Assembly (NCBI GenBank): GCA_964514665.1
Contig: CAZESH010000018.1
Location: forward strand, 1 to 28,934
Source of the DNA: CAZESH01 sp964514665
GTDB lineage: Bacteria; Bacillota; Bacilli; Paenibacillales; KCTC-25726
Length of the DNA: 28,934 nucleotides
Direction of reading: 5' to 3'
Position numbers and translations under genes: made by a program
In this document: piece after piece, positions 7,618-15,662 of the stretch
Layout of the letters: each line of letters opens with the position of its first letter
Position numbering within the stretch: position 1 is the stretch's first letter
The notes under the pieces: model-generated
What the model was told of the DNA's origin: nothing
The model's input: the letters and a program-made list of their open reading frames with translations, nothing else
The model's database searches: none

Positions 7618-10305
7618 TTATTTTTCCATGGATTTTTTCGGCCAGCCGCTGATCAGCTTCAATGTGCCATATTTGGAGGTGTTCATGTAAGACAACCCTG
7701 ACGGATCGCTCCAAATTGCCACGCTGTCTCTTTTTCCGTCACCGTTTTGATCGTCGTTGATCTGAAAATCGAAGCCGATCAAGGAGCCTGGCATGGGATC
7801 GACCGCATCCAAGCGGATCGCCGCTTCCACCTCGTACCCGCCGGCGACCCGCTTCACGGCAGTTTGGAATTTATCCGCCGCCGCGGAGCCCCCATAGCTT
7901 TGTTTATTTTCAAAGTTGACTCTGTATTGACCGTCATCCGCTTCGTAATAGCCGGTTTGATGATGATTTTGATCGACGAAAAATTCCACGGAATCCTGCT
8001 CCCAAGGATTTTTGGAAGCTTTGCTCAACTGAGCGTCCCTTATTTTGGCAAATACATATAGATGACCGCTGTCCCAAAGCAGCTTGACACTGCCGGTTGC
8101 TCCGCTTGTTCCCTGCACCCACCTGTGGGTCGAGAATTGATCGGCTTGGCTCCAAGCGGCGTCTTCCTTGCCGTCGATCACCGGGGTGCCCATCGTCACT
8201 TTATCCAACAGAACTTGACCTTGCAGCGTAAATGTGCCGAATTTGGAAGTATCGGCATCCTGACTGCCGGTCGTATCGTTCCAGGAAATCACCTGTCCGC
8301 TTTTGCCGTCGGTTGCCCGAACGTCAAAGCCGATCTGCTTGCCGGCAGCGGGCTTCGCCTGCCAAGGAATCGCCGTTTCAAGACGGGAGCCTCCGGCGGT
8401 TTTACGTATTTTATATTTGGGGCCGTGCGGGGGTTTGCCCTCCATATTGAAGCGATAATGGGCGTCATCGCTCTCGTAGCTCTTGGTTTTGTCGTTATTC
8501 CCGTCGATAAACACGTCAAGCCGATCGCCGCTGTCTCTGCTTGGATCCTTTACATTTGCCAGAACATAAAGATATTGGTCATCCCACAGCGTCCTCACAT
8601 TGACCGAGAATTCACCTTGAGCTGCACGCATTGAAACCGTCTGCGTTCCATCGTAGAAGAAGTCGGCAGTGCCGTCGATCCGCGGCGTTCCTTTGCCGGC
8701 GTCCACGTTCTGGATTCTGGCCGGCAGCTTGGAAGGATCGACAATCCCCCAATAGGCGTACTTGGCCTGCAGATTCTCGTCAAACAAGAGCGGTTCGTCC
8801 AGACGGGGAGTGGAGCGATTTTTCAGCCAAGTATGATCGTCGGCGATCCCCCAAAACATGACCCGGCTCACATCGTTCTTCACGCTTTTCAAAGCATCGA
8901 AAATTTCCTTGTAGCGATAGCCTTGCTGAACGAGAACATTCTCCGGTACCTTTTGGTATTTGTCCGTACTGTTGGTGTAAACACTCATGTCCATTTCCGT
9001 AATTTGATTATCCAGGCCCAATCCGGCAAACAGCCGAATCGTGTCCTTCAACGCTTGCCCGGAAGGGGAGGCGATATTGATATGCATTTGATGGCCGACG
9101 CCGGATATCGGAACGCCTTTGGCCAATTCTTTTCGCACAAAATCATAAAGCAGCCGGCGTTTTTTCGGATCGGATACGGTGTTGTAATCATTGATGAAAA
9201 GCTTGGCATCAGGCGCCGCCTGATGTGCGGATTCGAACGCTTTGTCGATGTAATCGGTGCCCGCAATTTCGTACCATTTGCTGTGTCTCATGCCGTCCGG
9301 TTGGCTTGCATCAATCACCTCGTTGACTACATCCCAGCTGTCCACCACATCCTTGTAACGGCCAACAACGGCACGGATATGATCCTCGAGCCTTTTCAGC
9401 AAAAGCTGCTTGTTTTCTTTGGTTGGCGTCATCGGCTTGCCGTTCTTGTCAAGAAAAAACCAATCCGGCACCTGGTTGTGCCAAACGAGCGTGTGGCCGC
9501 GCATCGACATATGGTTTGCTTTGGCGAATTCTGCGATCTGATCGGCCGACCCCCAATTGAAGTAGCCTTCCGTCGGTTGAATGCTTGCCGGCTTCATCGC
9601 ATTCTCGGCCACAATGCTGTTGAAATGCTTTTTCAAAAGCGCAGCGTGTTCGCCTTCCAGTTGGTTCGGTTCAACGGCCGCGCCGATGGAGAAATCGCCT
9701 GCATAGGCTTTATAAACGGACGGAATATCCTGTTGAATCGTTTTCTCGGCCGGGGAAGATGAAAGGACCGAGACGATTACATGGTCAATGTAAAAATCTT
9801 CGTTGGGGTCGGAACTTTCCACATAAAGTGTGAGATTATCCATGTCTTGGGTGTATGAATATTGACCCTTCAGTTGTGTCCAATCGGTGCCGGCTACTGG
9901 CTGTTGGGCCACGGTGGTCCACCCCGTCTTTCCGCCGGCGGGGGTGTTCTCCACGGTGATTTTGATCGTGCTGGCCGTTGCAGGGGTTTGCGCCAGCTTG
10001 ACATATGCGGAAACCTCATAGAGAGCCCCTTTCTTGAACAGGCTTTTGACATCCAGACTCGGGCCTTGCCAGTTCGCCGTGCGATGGCTCGTTTTAAGGC
10101 TGTAAGATCCGGAATAGGCCGGGGTCAGCTTTACTCCCGAGCCTCTTGGCACCCATCCGTCGAGGCTGCCGTTCTCAAAATCGTGAGTGAACAAAACGGC
10201 AGGGTCATTCCCTGCAACAGCCCGTACAGGGGCGGCTGCCGATGGCAGCAGCAGACCGATGGTCAGCATCGCGGCTGCAAAAATCCTGATTGCCTTTGAA
10301 CGCAT
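7618..10305 (-). CDS. Secreted modular endo-1,4-beta-xylanase: CBM22-GH10-CBM9-CBM9
   Basis: Extracellular xylan-degrading enzyme, 895 residues. A signal peptide occupies about residues 1-31. A CBM22-like xylan-binding module (about 36-182, starting FTHDFENGSLDGW) is followed by the GH10 catalytic domain (about 192-525) with acid/base E329 in WDVVNEV and nucleophile E437 in ITEMDMS; the WHNQVP and NDYN motifs are also present. Two CBM9-like modules follow (about 540-695, starting TPRIDGTADF, and about 707-888, starting TPVIDGKEDA). There are no SLH repeats and no sortase signal, so it is likely released or held only by its binding modules. AAGGAGG lies eight bases before the ATG, and a strong terminator follows the gene. 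GH10 enzymes cut glucuronoxylan to xylo-oligosaccharides and aldouronates, which fits the neighbouring transporter. Confidence 0.95.
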   Translation of the reverse strand: MRSKAIRIFAAAMLTIGLLLPSAAAPVRAVAGNDPAVLFTHDFENGSLDGWVPRGSGVKLTPAYSGSYSLKTSHRTANWQGPSLDVKSLFKKGALYEVSAYVKLAQTPATASTIKITVENTPAGGKTGWTTVAQQPVAGTDWTQLKGQYSYTQDMDNLTLYVESSDPNEDFYIDHVIVSVLSSSPAEKTIQQDIPSVYKAYAGDFSIGAAVEPNQLEGEHAALLKKHFNSIVAENAMKPASIQPTEGYFNWGSADQIAEFAKANHMSMRGHTLVWHNQVPDWFFLDKNGKPMTPTKENKQLLLKRLEDHIRAVVGRYKDVVDSWDVVNEVIDASQPDGMRHSKWYEIAGTDYIDKAFESAHQAAPDAKLFINDYNTVSDPKKRRLLYDFVRKELAKGVPISGVGHQMHINIASPSGQALKDTIRLFAGLGLDNQITEMDMSVYTNSTDKYQKVPENVLVQQGYRYKEIFDALKSVKNDVSRVMFWGIADDHTWLKNRSTPRLDEPLLFDENLQAKYAYWGIVDPSKLPARIQNVDAGKGTPRIDGTADFFYDGTQTVSMRAAQGEFSVNVRTLWDDQYLYVLANVKDPSRDSGDRLDVFIDGNNDKTKSYESDDAHYRFNMEGKPPHGPKYKIRKTAGGSRLETAIPWQAKPAAGKQIGFDVRATDGKSGQVISWNDTTGSQDADTSKFGTFTLQGQVLLDKVTMGTPVIDGKEDAAWSQADQFSTHRWVQGTSGATGSVKLLWDSGHLYVFAKIRDAQLSKASKNPWEQDSVEFFVDQNHHQTGYYEADDGQYRVNFENKQSYGGSAAADKFQTAVKRVAGGYEVEAAIRLDAVDPMPGSLIGFDFQINDDQNGDGKRDSVAIWSDPSGLSYMNTSKYGTLKLISGWPKKSMEK

Positions 10306-10326
10306 GCAACAAACCTCCTTTTTAAT

Positions 10327-10340
10327 TGAATACGCTTTTA
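10327..10340 (-). promoter_or_regulatory. Possible cre site in the xylanase leader
   Basis: TGAATACGCTTTTA matches the cre consensus at 12 of 14 positions and keeps the central CG. It lies 22 bases upstream of the xylanase start codon, between a candidate -10 box and the ribosome binding site. Plausible but not certain as a CcpA target. Confidence 0.4.
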
Positions 10341-10378
10341 ATATTATTGGTTTATGTCTTTTATGTATCTTAATGGAA

Positions 10379-10384
10379 ATTATA
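10379..10384 (-). promoter_or_regulatory. Candidate -10 box of the xylanase gene
   Basis: A perfect TATAAT on the minus strand about 75 bases before the xylanase ATG. The region 17 bases upstream does not offer a good -35 hexamer, so the promoter would be weak or activator-dependent. Confidence 0.35.
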
Positions 10385-10413
10385 TCTCCATGATGTCCGA
10401 CGAAACACCCGAT

Positions 10414-10425
10414 AATGTTAACATT
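10414..10425. repeat. Perfect 12-base palindrome between GH8 and xylanase genes
   Basis: AATGTTAACATT reads the same on both strands. It lies just past the GH8 stop codon and about 30 bases upstream of the candidate xylanase -10 box. It could be a regulator binding site; it is too short and AT-rich for a terminator. Confidence 0.35.
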
Positions 10426-10437
10426 TTACTTTGCGGA

Positions 10438-11586
10438 TTAAAGGTGTTGCTGCGGCAGCCAAATGCGGAAATTTCCGCTTAAAGCGAGAAGGGCAAACAG
10501 GTATAGACAATTGTCGTAATATCTTCTTTCCCCGGTACGCAGCGGAGTGTGCCAGAACCGTTCCACCGCCTCGCGGGCATGGGGGCCTTCTGCTGCAAGA
10601 GAAGCTTGTGCGAGGGTTGCAAGCAATCCTACCGGATGAAGCGACTTTTCCTCGAGCGCTTCCCCTTCAATCGTATATCTGCGGTAATCGGACGGTTCTT
10701 TGCCGGCAAAGAATGCCTGAATCCGCTCCGCTTCCCCGCGCTGCCACGGGTCCACCCTGAACCATTCGTAATCCAAGCCGATATTGGCCGCGACGCGGTA
10801 AGAATCGCTGAAGAATCGGCCGTACCCTTTTTCGTTGTTCGGCGTACCGTCATAATAGGCATATTCCGGCGCTAGTCCCGTAACGGGATGGCAGGAAATT
10901 TTCAAATATTGTCTGCTGGCAGCCGCCGCCTCCTTCCAAAATGCACGGTCCCGAAGATCGGCCCACAGTGCGAACAACTCGTAGAAATGGGGCAAATGAT
11001 AGGATGGATCGGAATATTCACAACTAGGTATAAATTTGATCAGCTTATTATGCGGATCCCACATCGGATAACCGATACCGTCTTCTCCTTTATGCAGGCA
11101 GGTGCTCAGTATACTACGCGCCTGAACGCTGTAATTGAACGGAATCGGCCCGTCTCCCCAGCGATGGGAAGCGAAGAACAAAGCCATGGCGAAGAATTCC
11201 TCGCCATCCGGCGCCGGCCCGTCGGAGCGGTGTGTGCCGTCGGGATTGCAGGACCAGGCAAAATATCCGGCATTCTCTCCTTCGGTCATGGACATGAAGG
11301 TCATCGTCCATTTCCATAAACGGTCGAAAACGTCTTTTTTGTCCAATTGAACCGCCATCATCATGCCGTAGGACATCCCCTCCGTCCGCACATCAAGATT
11401 CCCGGTGTCCAGCATATAACCCATATCGTCGCCTGCCGGATAATAAATCCGTGTGTCTTCATCGCCCTCGAACAGTTTGTTCCATGCATCCTCAAGCTTG
11501 GCCGCAATCTCGTCTTGGGAAAAACCGTATTCTACAAACAGATTGCGGTAATTTCCGGTAACAAAAGCACCTTGGCTGGCGTTCAT
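10438..11586 (-). CDS. GH8 reducing-end xylose-releasing exo-oligoxylanase (Rex type)
   Basis: Cytoplasmic glycoside hydrolase, 382 residues, that removes one xylose from the reducing end of xylo-oligosaccharides. The sequence strongly resembles the known Bacillus halodurans Rex enzyme: DVRTEGMSYGMMMAVQ with the general acid E69, FFSDSYRVAANIGLD with the candidate base D261, KSLHPVG with H317, and RRYYDNCLYLFALLALSGNF near the end. There is no signal peptide. The frame is open upstream to 11667, but I chose the ATG at 11586 because GGAGG precedes it and the product then matches Rex at its N-terminus. It is a separate unit just upstream of the xylanase and completes the route from xylan to xylose after import. 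Confidence 0.95.
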   Translation of the reverse strand: MNASQGAFVTGNYRNLFVEYGFSQDEIAAKLEDAWNKLFEGDEDTRIYYPAGDDMGYMLDTGNLDVRTEGMSYGMMMAVQLDKKDVFDRLWKWTMTFMSMTEGENAGYFAWSCNPDGTHRSDGPAPDGEEFFAMALFFASHRWGDGPIPFNYSVQARSILSTCLHKGEDGIGYPMWDPHNKLIKFIPSCEYSDPSYHLPHFYELFALWADLRDRAFWKEAAAASRQYLKISCHPVTGLAPEYAYYDGTPNNEKGYGRFFSDSYRVAANIGLDYEWFRVDPWQRGEAERIQAFFAGKEPSDYRRYTIEGEALEEKSLHPVGLLATLAQASLAAEGPHAREAVERFWHTPLRTGERRYYDNCLYLFALLALSGNFRIWLPQQHL

Positions 11587-11683
11587 CCCATCTTCCTCCG
11601 CTTCTTTTTTATATCTGGTTTCTATTAGCATAGCCCCTGGCGAAGGCTTAATGAATAAACAAACCATAGAAGATTCTTTAAAA

Positions 11684-11689
11684 ATTATA
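11684..11689 (-). promoter_or_regulatory. Candidate -10 box of the GH8 gene
   Basis: TATAAT on the minus strand about 98 bases before the chosen GH8 start codon and shortly after the hairpin at 11706-11731. No convincing -35 box is seen at the proper distance. Confidence 0.3.
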
Positions 11690-11705
11690 GCTTTAACGGC
11701 AAAGA

Positions 11706-11731
11706 CCCCGGAGCGCAGGTCAACTCCGGGG
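11706..11731 (-). terminator. Hairpin terminator between decayed operon and GH8 gene
   Basis: CCCCGGAG (11706-11713) and CTCCGGGG (11724-11731) form a perfect eight-base GC-rich stem with a ten-base loop, followed on the minus strand by TCTTTG. It most likely ends minus-strand transcription from the enolase-GntR-oxidoreductase unit. The short T stretch makes it moderate rather than ideal. Confidence 0.6.
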
Positions 11732-11757
11732 TTTCGATTATTGCTTTCATAATAAAT

Positions 11758-11907
11758 TTATTCTGCAGATCGCACCGATCCGCTTCGGCCTTTGCGTACG
11801 ACTAGCCCATAATAGCAAGCTGCGGCGCCAAGATCGCAAGCCGCTATGACCAGACCCATCGGAGCCGCTGCTTGGCTTCCGCCCAATCCCACGAGCGGAG
11901 AGGCTTC
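11758..11907 (-). pseudogene. Short coding remnant, possibly a membrane transporter C-terminus
   Basis: In the 250-base gap between the hairpin and the oxidoreductase stop, one minus-strand frame is open for 49 codons between two stops, has no start codon and ends in TAA. It reads SPLVGLGGSQAAAP, then a hydrophobic stretch ending ACYYGLVVRKG and a charged tail. This looks like the last membrane segment and tail of an MFS or similar transporter. The match is by style only; no family motif proves it. Confidence 0.3.
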
Positions 11908-11979
11908 TCATGTGGTAAAAAAATCGGGCAAAAATCCCCTCGCTTTGAGGTGTTTCCACCCGAATAAATAAAATCATTT

Positions 11980-13134
11980 TTAGTTCTTCAAATCGCTGCC
12001 GGTAGTAATATGTAGGTCTTGGAAGTTCTCCACCGCTTTGGATTTCTCGTAAAAATGAATGGCGTTTGCCTGTGTGCCTTCTCTTGTATAGAACGGATCG
12101 TCTTGACTGAGCGGCAATCGGACGGATTGGCCCAGGCTGGCCGATTTGTAGATGGCCGTGATCAGCTCCAGCGTATTTCTTCCGCTAGTGCCGTCAATCA
12201 GCACCTTTCCCGCGCTCTCGATGGCGTCAAGCACATCGTCGATTTGTCCGGCGTGGCCGTCGTATTTCACCTCCGGCAAAGTATCATAAAACGATTGAAT
12301 CTTGTCCTCCAATTGCGGATCGGGATCGGGAAAACCGTTCGATTTCGATTTTGAAGCCTTCAGCTTCCAAGGTACGGAAACGCGGGCATTTCTGCCCTGA
12401 AAGATCAGCTGCTGCTCTTCTCCATGATGCACCACCGAGCTGGTAATCTGCGCCAAGGCTCCTTTCGGATAACGCAGCAGCGCAATCGAGAGATCCTCGA
12501 CCTCGGCGTTGTCATGCGCCGTGTTGCTCATCACCGCAAGTACCTCTTCCGGTTTGCCCATCATCCACAAGAACGCATCGATATGATGAACGGCATGATT
12601 GAGCGTGCAGCCTCCGCCTTCTTTTTCCCAGGTTCCGCGCCACCATAAGTCGTAATAGCAGTGTCCCCGTCACCAGAAGGAATCGACCTGGGCATGCAGC
12701 ACATCCCCCATCAATCCGCTGTCTACGACCGATTTCAATTTCATCATCGGCGTTTTGAAGCGGTTTTGGGCAACCACGGAAAGAATTTTGCCGCTTTCCA
12801 ATGCCGCTGCGTTCATCTCGTCGCATTCCCCCAAGGATGAAGCCATCGGTTTTTCGACGAGCACATGCTTGCCCGCTCCAAGAAAGTCTACAGTAACCGG
12901 GGCATGCGTATAAGGCGGTGTACATACGGAAACCAGGTCGATGTCGGCATCGAGAATCTCCTTATAATCCTTTACGGCCTTGGCTTGCAAGTTATATTCG
13001 TCAATTCTGGCTTGCGCTTTTTCCGGATAGATATCGACAATAGCGACAATTTGACAACGCTCCGGAAATTTCAGATAGGCGTCAATGTGGGCACGGCTTA
13101 TATTCCCTGCACCGATAATCGCAATTTTTTTCAT
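11980..13134 (-). pseudogene. Gfo/Idh/MocA-family oxidoreductase interrupted by an in-frame TGA
   Basis: NAD(P)-dependent sugar or cyclitol dehydrogenase family, 384 codons. The N-terminus carries the Rossmann motif IAIIGAGNISRAH and the catalytic-lysine motif VLVEKP. At 12670-12672 the codon after SFW is TGA; the reading frame then continues unbroken as RGHCYYDLWWRGTW to a normal C-terminus. The intact paralog at 24777-25940 has SHWWRGHCYYDLWW here, so the TGA replaces the second Trp (TGG to TGA). One base change thus splits the gene into a 154-codon front and a back part whose first ATG is at 12570. GGAGGG precedes the start codon. It is the last gene of the enolase unit. A sequencing error is possible; otherwise it is inactive. 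Confidence 0.85.
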
Positions 13135-13157
13135 ATCGATCTTTCCCTCCCAATGAA

Positions 13158-13517
13158 TTAAACGTATCCGTTCGCCAACCAGCCTCCGTCAACCTTCAAC
13201 ACCGTTCCCGTAACGTAATCGGAATCGGCTGAAGCCAGAAAGACGGCCGGACCGACCAAATCCTCGACCTCGCCAAGCCTGCCTGCGGGAATGCGGGCGA
13301 TCATCCGCTGCGGTTTATGAATGCCCTTGTCGATCAGATCCTGCACGATTTCCGTGCGGATAAAACCGGGACTGATCGCATTGACCTGAATTCCGTGCTC
13401 CGCCCATTCCACCGCCAAATTCTGCGACGAGAGCCCCGACTTGGAGCTTCTTGCTGACGTCGCAAGCCTCGGTAAGCACCTCGCAGGCGTACAGCTCCTT
13501 GAGTTCGGCCGCCCTCT
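13158..13517 (-). pseudogene. SDR-family dehydrogenase remnant with internal deletion
   Basis: The distal part (13158 to about 13445) encodes a normal short-chain dehydrogenase C-terminus: SKSGLSSQNLAVEW, GIQVNAISPGFIRTE, and the ending YVTGTVLKVDGGW. Upstream, in another frame (about 13440-13517), the DNA reads AAELKELYACEV then EACDVSKKLQVGALV, which resembles the region after the second and third beta strands of the SDR Rossmann fold. The middle of the protein, with the catalytic Ser and Tyr, is missing and the two pieces are joined out of frame. The N-terminal TGxxxGxG part is absent because the GntR stop codon lies immediately upstream. An inactive relic of a gluconate 5-dehydrogenase-like SDR. 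Confidence 0.78.
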
Positions 13518-14201
13518 CTATTTGAAATAACCCGGATAGCGGAGCCTTAATTCCTCGGTTTCCACCTTAATCTTGCCGAGATTCTCGCGCATGAGCCTCT
13601 CCGCCAAGTCTGGCTGCCGTTCGCTCACGGCCTGTACGATGCCGCGATGCTGGGCGACGACAATCTCCCAATCCTTGCTGAAGACCAGACTCAAGAGACG
13701 CAGGCGATTGTAATGAACGAAAAGCTGCTGAATCAGCGCCCACGTCTGATGCTTCCCGCATCCGACCACGATCACGCGGTGAAACTCCTCGTCCAGCTCG
13801 AACAGCCTCTCGTCGTTGTGTTCGCTGACACTGAGTTCCTGAAGGGCGATGAGGTTGTGCAAGTGCAACACTTGCTCCTTGCTCAGCTTCTCGCAGGCGA
13901 TTCGCACGATCGCGCACTCAAGCGTCTCACGCACGAATCGCGCCTCCTCCACCCGCTCCAGATCGATGAGCGGGACGAACGAGCCCTTCTGGGGAACGGT
14001 CTCGATTAATCCTTGCTGAGCCAACAGAACGAACGCTTCCCGGATCGGACTGCGGCTAACCTGCAGAAGTTCCCCGACTTCCTTCTCGGATATGTAGCGG
14101 CCGGGTTCCCACTTCAGCTCCATGATGAATTTCTGAAGCGTGTCGTGAACATAATCCCTTATCAGCTTTTTGTTCTCTTGCATCACGTTCTTCTTGGACA
14201 T
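13518..14201 (-). CDS. GntR-family transcriptional regulator, FCD subfamily (copy 1)
   Basis: Cytoplasmic DNA-binding regulator, 227 residues. The N-terminal winged helix (about 10-80) has SEKEVGELLQVSRSPIREAF as recognition region and the wing TVPQKGSFV. The C-terminal FCD ligand domain (about 88-215) shows ECAIVRIAC and ELDEEFHRVIV with the Asp and His expected for metal binding. It lies 25 bases downstream of the enolase-superfamily gene, so it is co-transcribed with it. FCD regulators usually respond to sugar acids. Three close relatives (227-230 residues) occur in this window at 15663, 16433 and 25957. Confidence 0.93.
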   Translation of the reverse strand: MSKKNVMQENKKLIRDYVHDTLQKFIMELKWEPGRYISEKEVGELLQVSRSPIREAFVLLAQQGLIETVPQKGSFVPLIDLERVEEARFVRETLECAIVRIACEKLSKEQVLHLHNLIALQELSVSEHNDERLFELDEEFHRVIVVGCGKHQTWALIQQLFVHYNRLRLLSLVFSKDWEIVVAQHRGIVQAVSERQPDLAERLMRENLGKIKVETEELRLRYPGYFK

Positions 14202-14226
14202 GCCAGTTCTCCCGCTTCTAGACCTC

Positions 14227-15450
14227 TCAAGCTTGATTCGGATCTGCCCAGCGATCGTTCGGTAGCAGCGGATACCAGTCCGGTCTCATGGGATCGCGAT
14301 CATAAGCATAGCCTCCAAACCGGACGTACTCTTCTGCGTAGTGCTTCAGCTTGTCGCGGTCGACTTCGACTCCGAGTCCCGGCCCTTGCGGCACCGCCAT
14401 CGCTCCGTTTCGGTAAGGGATCTTGCCGCCCACGAGAATGTCGTCGGTCAGCTGATGATAATGGGCGTCGATGGCGAACGGCATGTTCGGGATCGTGGCG
14501 CCCAGATGCAGCATGGTGGCCAACTGGATGCCCAGCTCTCCCGAAGAATGCACGGCGACGCTGTGCTGGAACGTCTCGCAGACGATTGCCGCTTTGCGGC
14601 AGGCGTTCATGCCGCCCCAGAAGGTCGTATCCAGCAGGATTACATCGACGGCGGGATCGCGAATGTTCGCGGCCAATTGTTCGAAATTGACGACCACCGT
14701 GTTGGTGGCGAGCGGAATGTTAATTTTCTCCCGCACGCGGCGCATGCCATGCAGGCCCCAAGTCGGATCCTCAAGATAATCGTTCTTGACGTGCCGGATC
14801 GCCTTGGCGAAGGAGATGCTGTCCTCCACGCTGAATATGGCGTTCGGATCGAACCGGAAGCGGTCTTCCGGGAAAGCCTCGGCAAGCGCCAAATAGCATG
14901 CCAGTTCGTAATCCGGCGGAAACACGCCACCCTTGAGCTTGTGTGTGGTAAATCCGTAACGGTCCTTGAGCTCACGCGTGTGGGCGATCAGCTGCTCGAT
15001 CGTGCGTACCTCGCCCTCGCCCGATTCCTGATTGGGATAACGATAGAACAAATAGCTGGCGAATCGAACCTCGTCGCGGATCTTGCCGCCGAGCAGTTGA
15101 TAGGCGGGGATGCCCAGCTTCTTGCCGGCAATGTCGTAGCAGGCAAATTCGATGCTGGCCATGAGCTGTGTGCGGTTATTGTACAGACTTGCCGTTGGAT
15201 TGCAAATTTTGAAGCGAAGCGATTCCATCTCCAGCGGGTCGTGTCCGATCAGGTAGGGCTTCAACCCCCGAATTCCTATCTCCGCGCTTTCTCCGCCGCC
15301 TCCCATTTCGCCGAATCCGGTAATGCCCTCATCCGTCTCCACTTCGATGACCGTCCGCACGAAGCGGCCCCAGTGCGTGCCGTTGCTATGGCGAAGAGGC
15401 GCTTCCAGAGGGACGCTTACCGTAGTGGCTTTGATATCCGTAATTTTCAT
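14227..15450 (-). CDS. Enolase-superfamily acid-sugar dehydratase, glucarate dehydratase-like
   Basis: Mg-dependent dehydratase of the enolase superfamily, 407 residues from the ATG at 15450, preceded by GGGAAGG; the frame extends upstream but without a better site. Key residues are in place for the glucarate dehydratase subgroup: K171 and K173 in THKLKGG, metal ligands D201 (with N203 in DPN), E227 in LEDP and N250 in ATN, D274 in LLDTTFW, and H301 in VHSSGELG forming the His-Asp pair. The spacing closely follows the known enzyme. Expected reaction: removal of water from an aldarate or aldonate to give a 2-keto-3-deoxy acid. The exact substrate is uncertain. First gene of a unit with a GntR regulator and two dehydrogenase relics, under a good promoter with an overlapping operator. 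Confidence 0.9.
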   Translation of the reverse strand: MKITDIKATTVSVPLEAPLRHSNGTHWGRFVRTVIEVETDEGITGFGEMGGGGESAEIGIRGLKPYLIGHDPLEMESLRFKICNPTASLYNNRTQLMASIEFACYDIAGKKLGIPAYQLLGGKIRDEVRFASYLFYRYPNQESGEGEVRTIEQLIAHTRELKDRYGFTTHKLKGGVFPPDYELACYLALAEAFPEDRFRFDPNAIFSVEDSISFAKAIRHVKNDYLEDPTWGLHGMRRVREKINIPLATNTVVVNFEQLAANIRDPAVDVILLDTTFWGGMNACRKAAIVCETFQHSVAVHSSGELGIQLATMLHLGATIPNMPFAIDAHYHQLTDDILVGGKIPYRNGAMAVPQGPGLGVEVDRDKLKHYAEEYVRFGGYAYDRDPMRPDWYPLLPNDRWADPNQA

Positions 15451-15481
15451 TCCGACACCTTCCCATTTCGAATCCATATAT

Positions 15482-15496
15482 ACTGGTATGACTAGT
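15482..15496. promoter_or_regulatory. Operator-like dyad at the enolase gene promoter
   Basis: ACTGGTATGACTAGT is the reverse complement of the operator at 26723-26736 with one extra central base. It lies between the -10 box and the start codon, about where transcription begins, a typical repressor position. One of the GntR/FCD regulators is the likely binder. Confidence 0.6.
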
Positions 15497-15511
15497 ATGA
15501 TACTATATGAC

Positions 15512-15540
15512 ATTATAAACCATTGGGCTTAACCGTTCAA
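15512..15540 (-). promoter_or_regulatory. Promoter of the enolase-GntR-oxidoreductase unit
   Basis: On the minus strand -35 TTGAAC (15535-15540) and -10 TATAAT (15512-15517) are separated by 17 bases. The -10 box is 62 bases before the ATG. This is the best sigma-A promoter in the window. Confidence 0.75.
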
Positions 15541-15610
15541 TGCATGGCCAACAGGTTTGATGCCAAGCTGCAATCTTCCAACGTGTAGAATTTCTCCATC
15601 CGTTTATAAG

Positions 15611-15634
15611 GAAAAACCCGCCTTGCAAGCGGAT
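15611..15634 (-). terminator. Rho-independent terminator after GntR copy 2
   Basis: ACCCGC (15616-15621) and GCGGAT (15629-15634) form a six-base stem with a seven-base loop, with GTTTTTC following on the minus strand. It lies 29 bases past the stop of the GntR gene and upstream of the enolase promoter, so the two units are separate. Confidence 0.7.
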
Positions 15635-15662
15635 TTTATCGACTCAAACTCCTGTCAGACAG

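Noticed and set aside
8833..9762. Long plus-strand open frame opposite the xylanase
   Set aside because: It is antisense to the GH10 catalytic domain and has no recognisable motif; a codon-use shadow.
12670..12672. Recoding of TGA as Trp or selenocysteine
   Set aside because: Other genes here use TGA as a normal stop, the paralog has plain TGG, and the second decayed oxidoreductase has TAG instead, so decay is simpler.
14341..15495. Long plus-strand open frame opposite the enolase-superfamily gene
   Set aside because: The minus-strand gene has all catalytic residues; the plus frame is a shadow of it.
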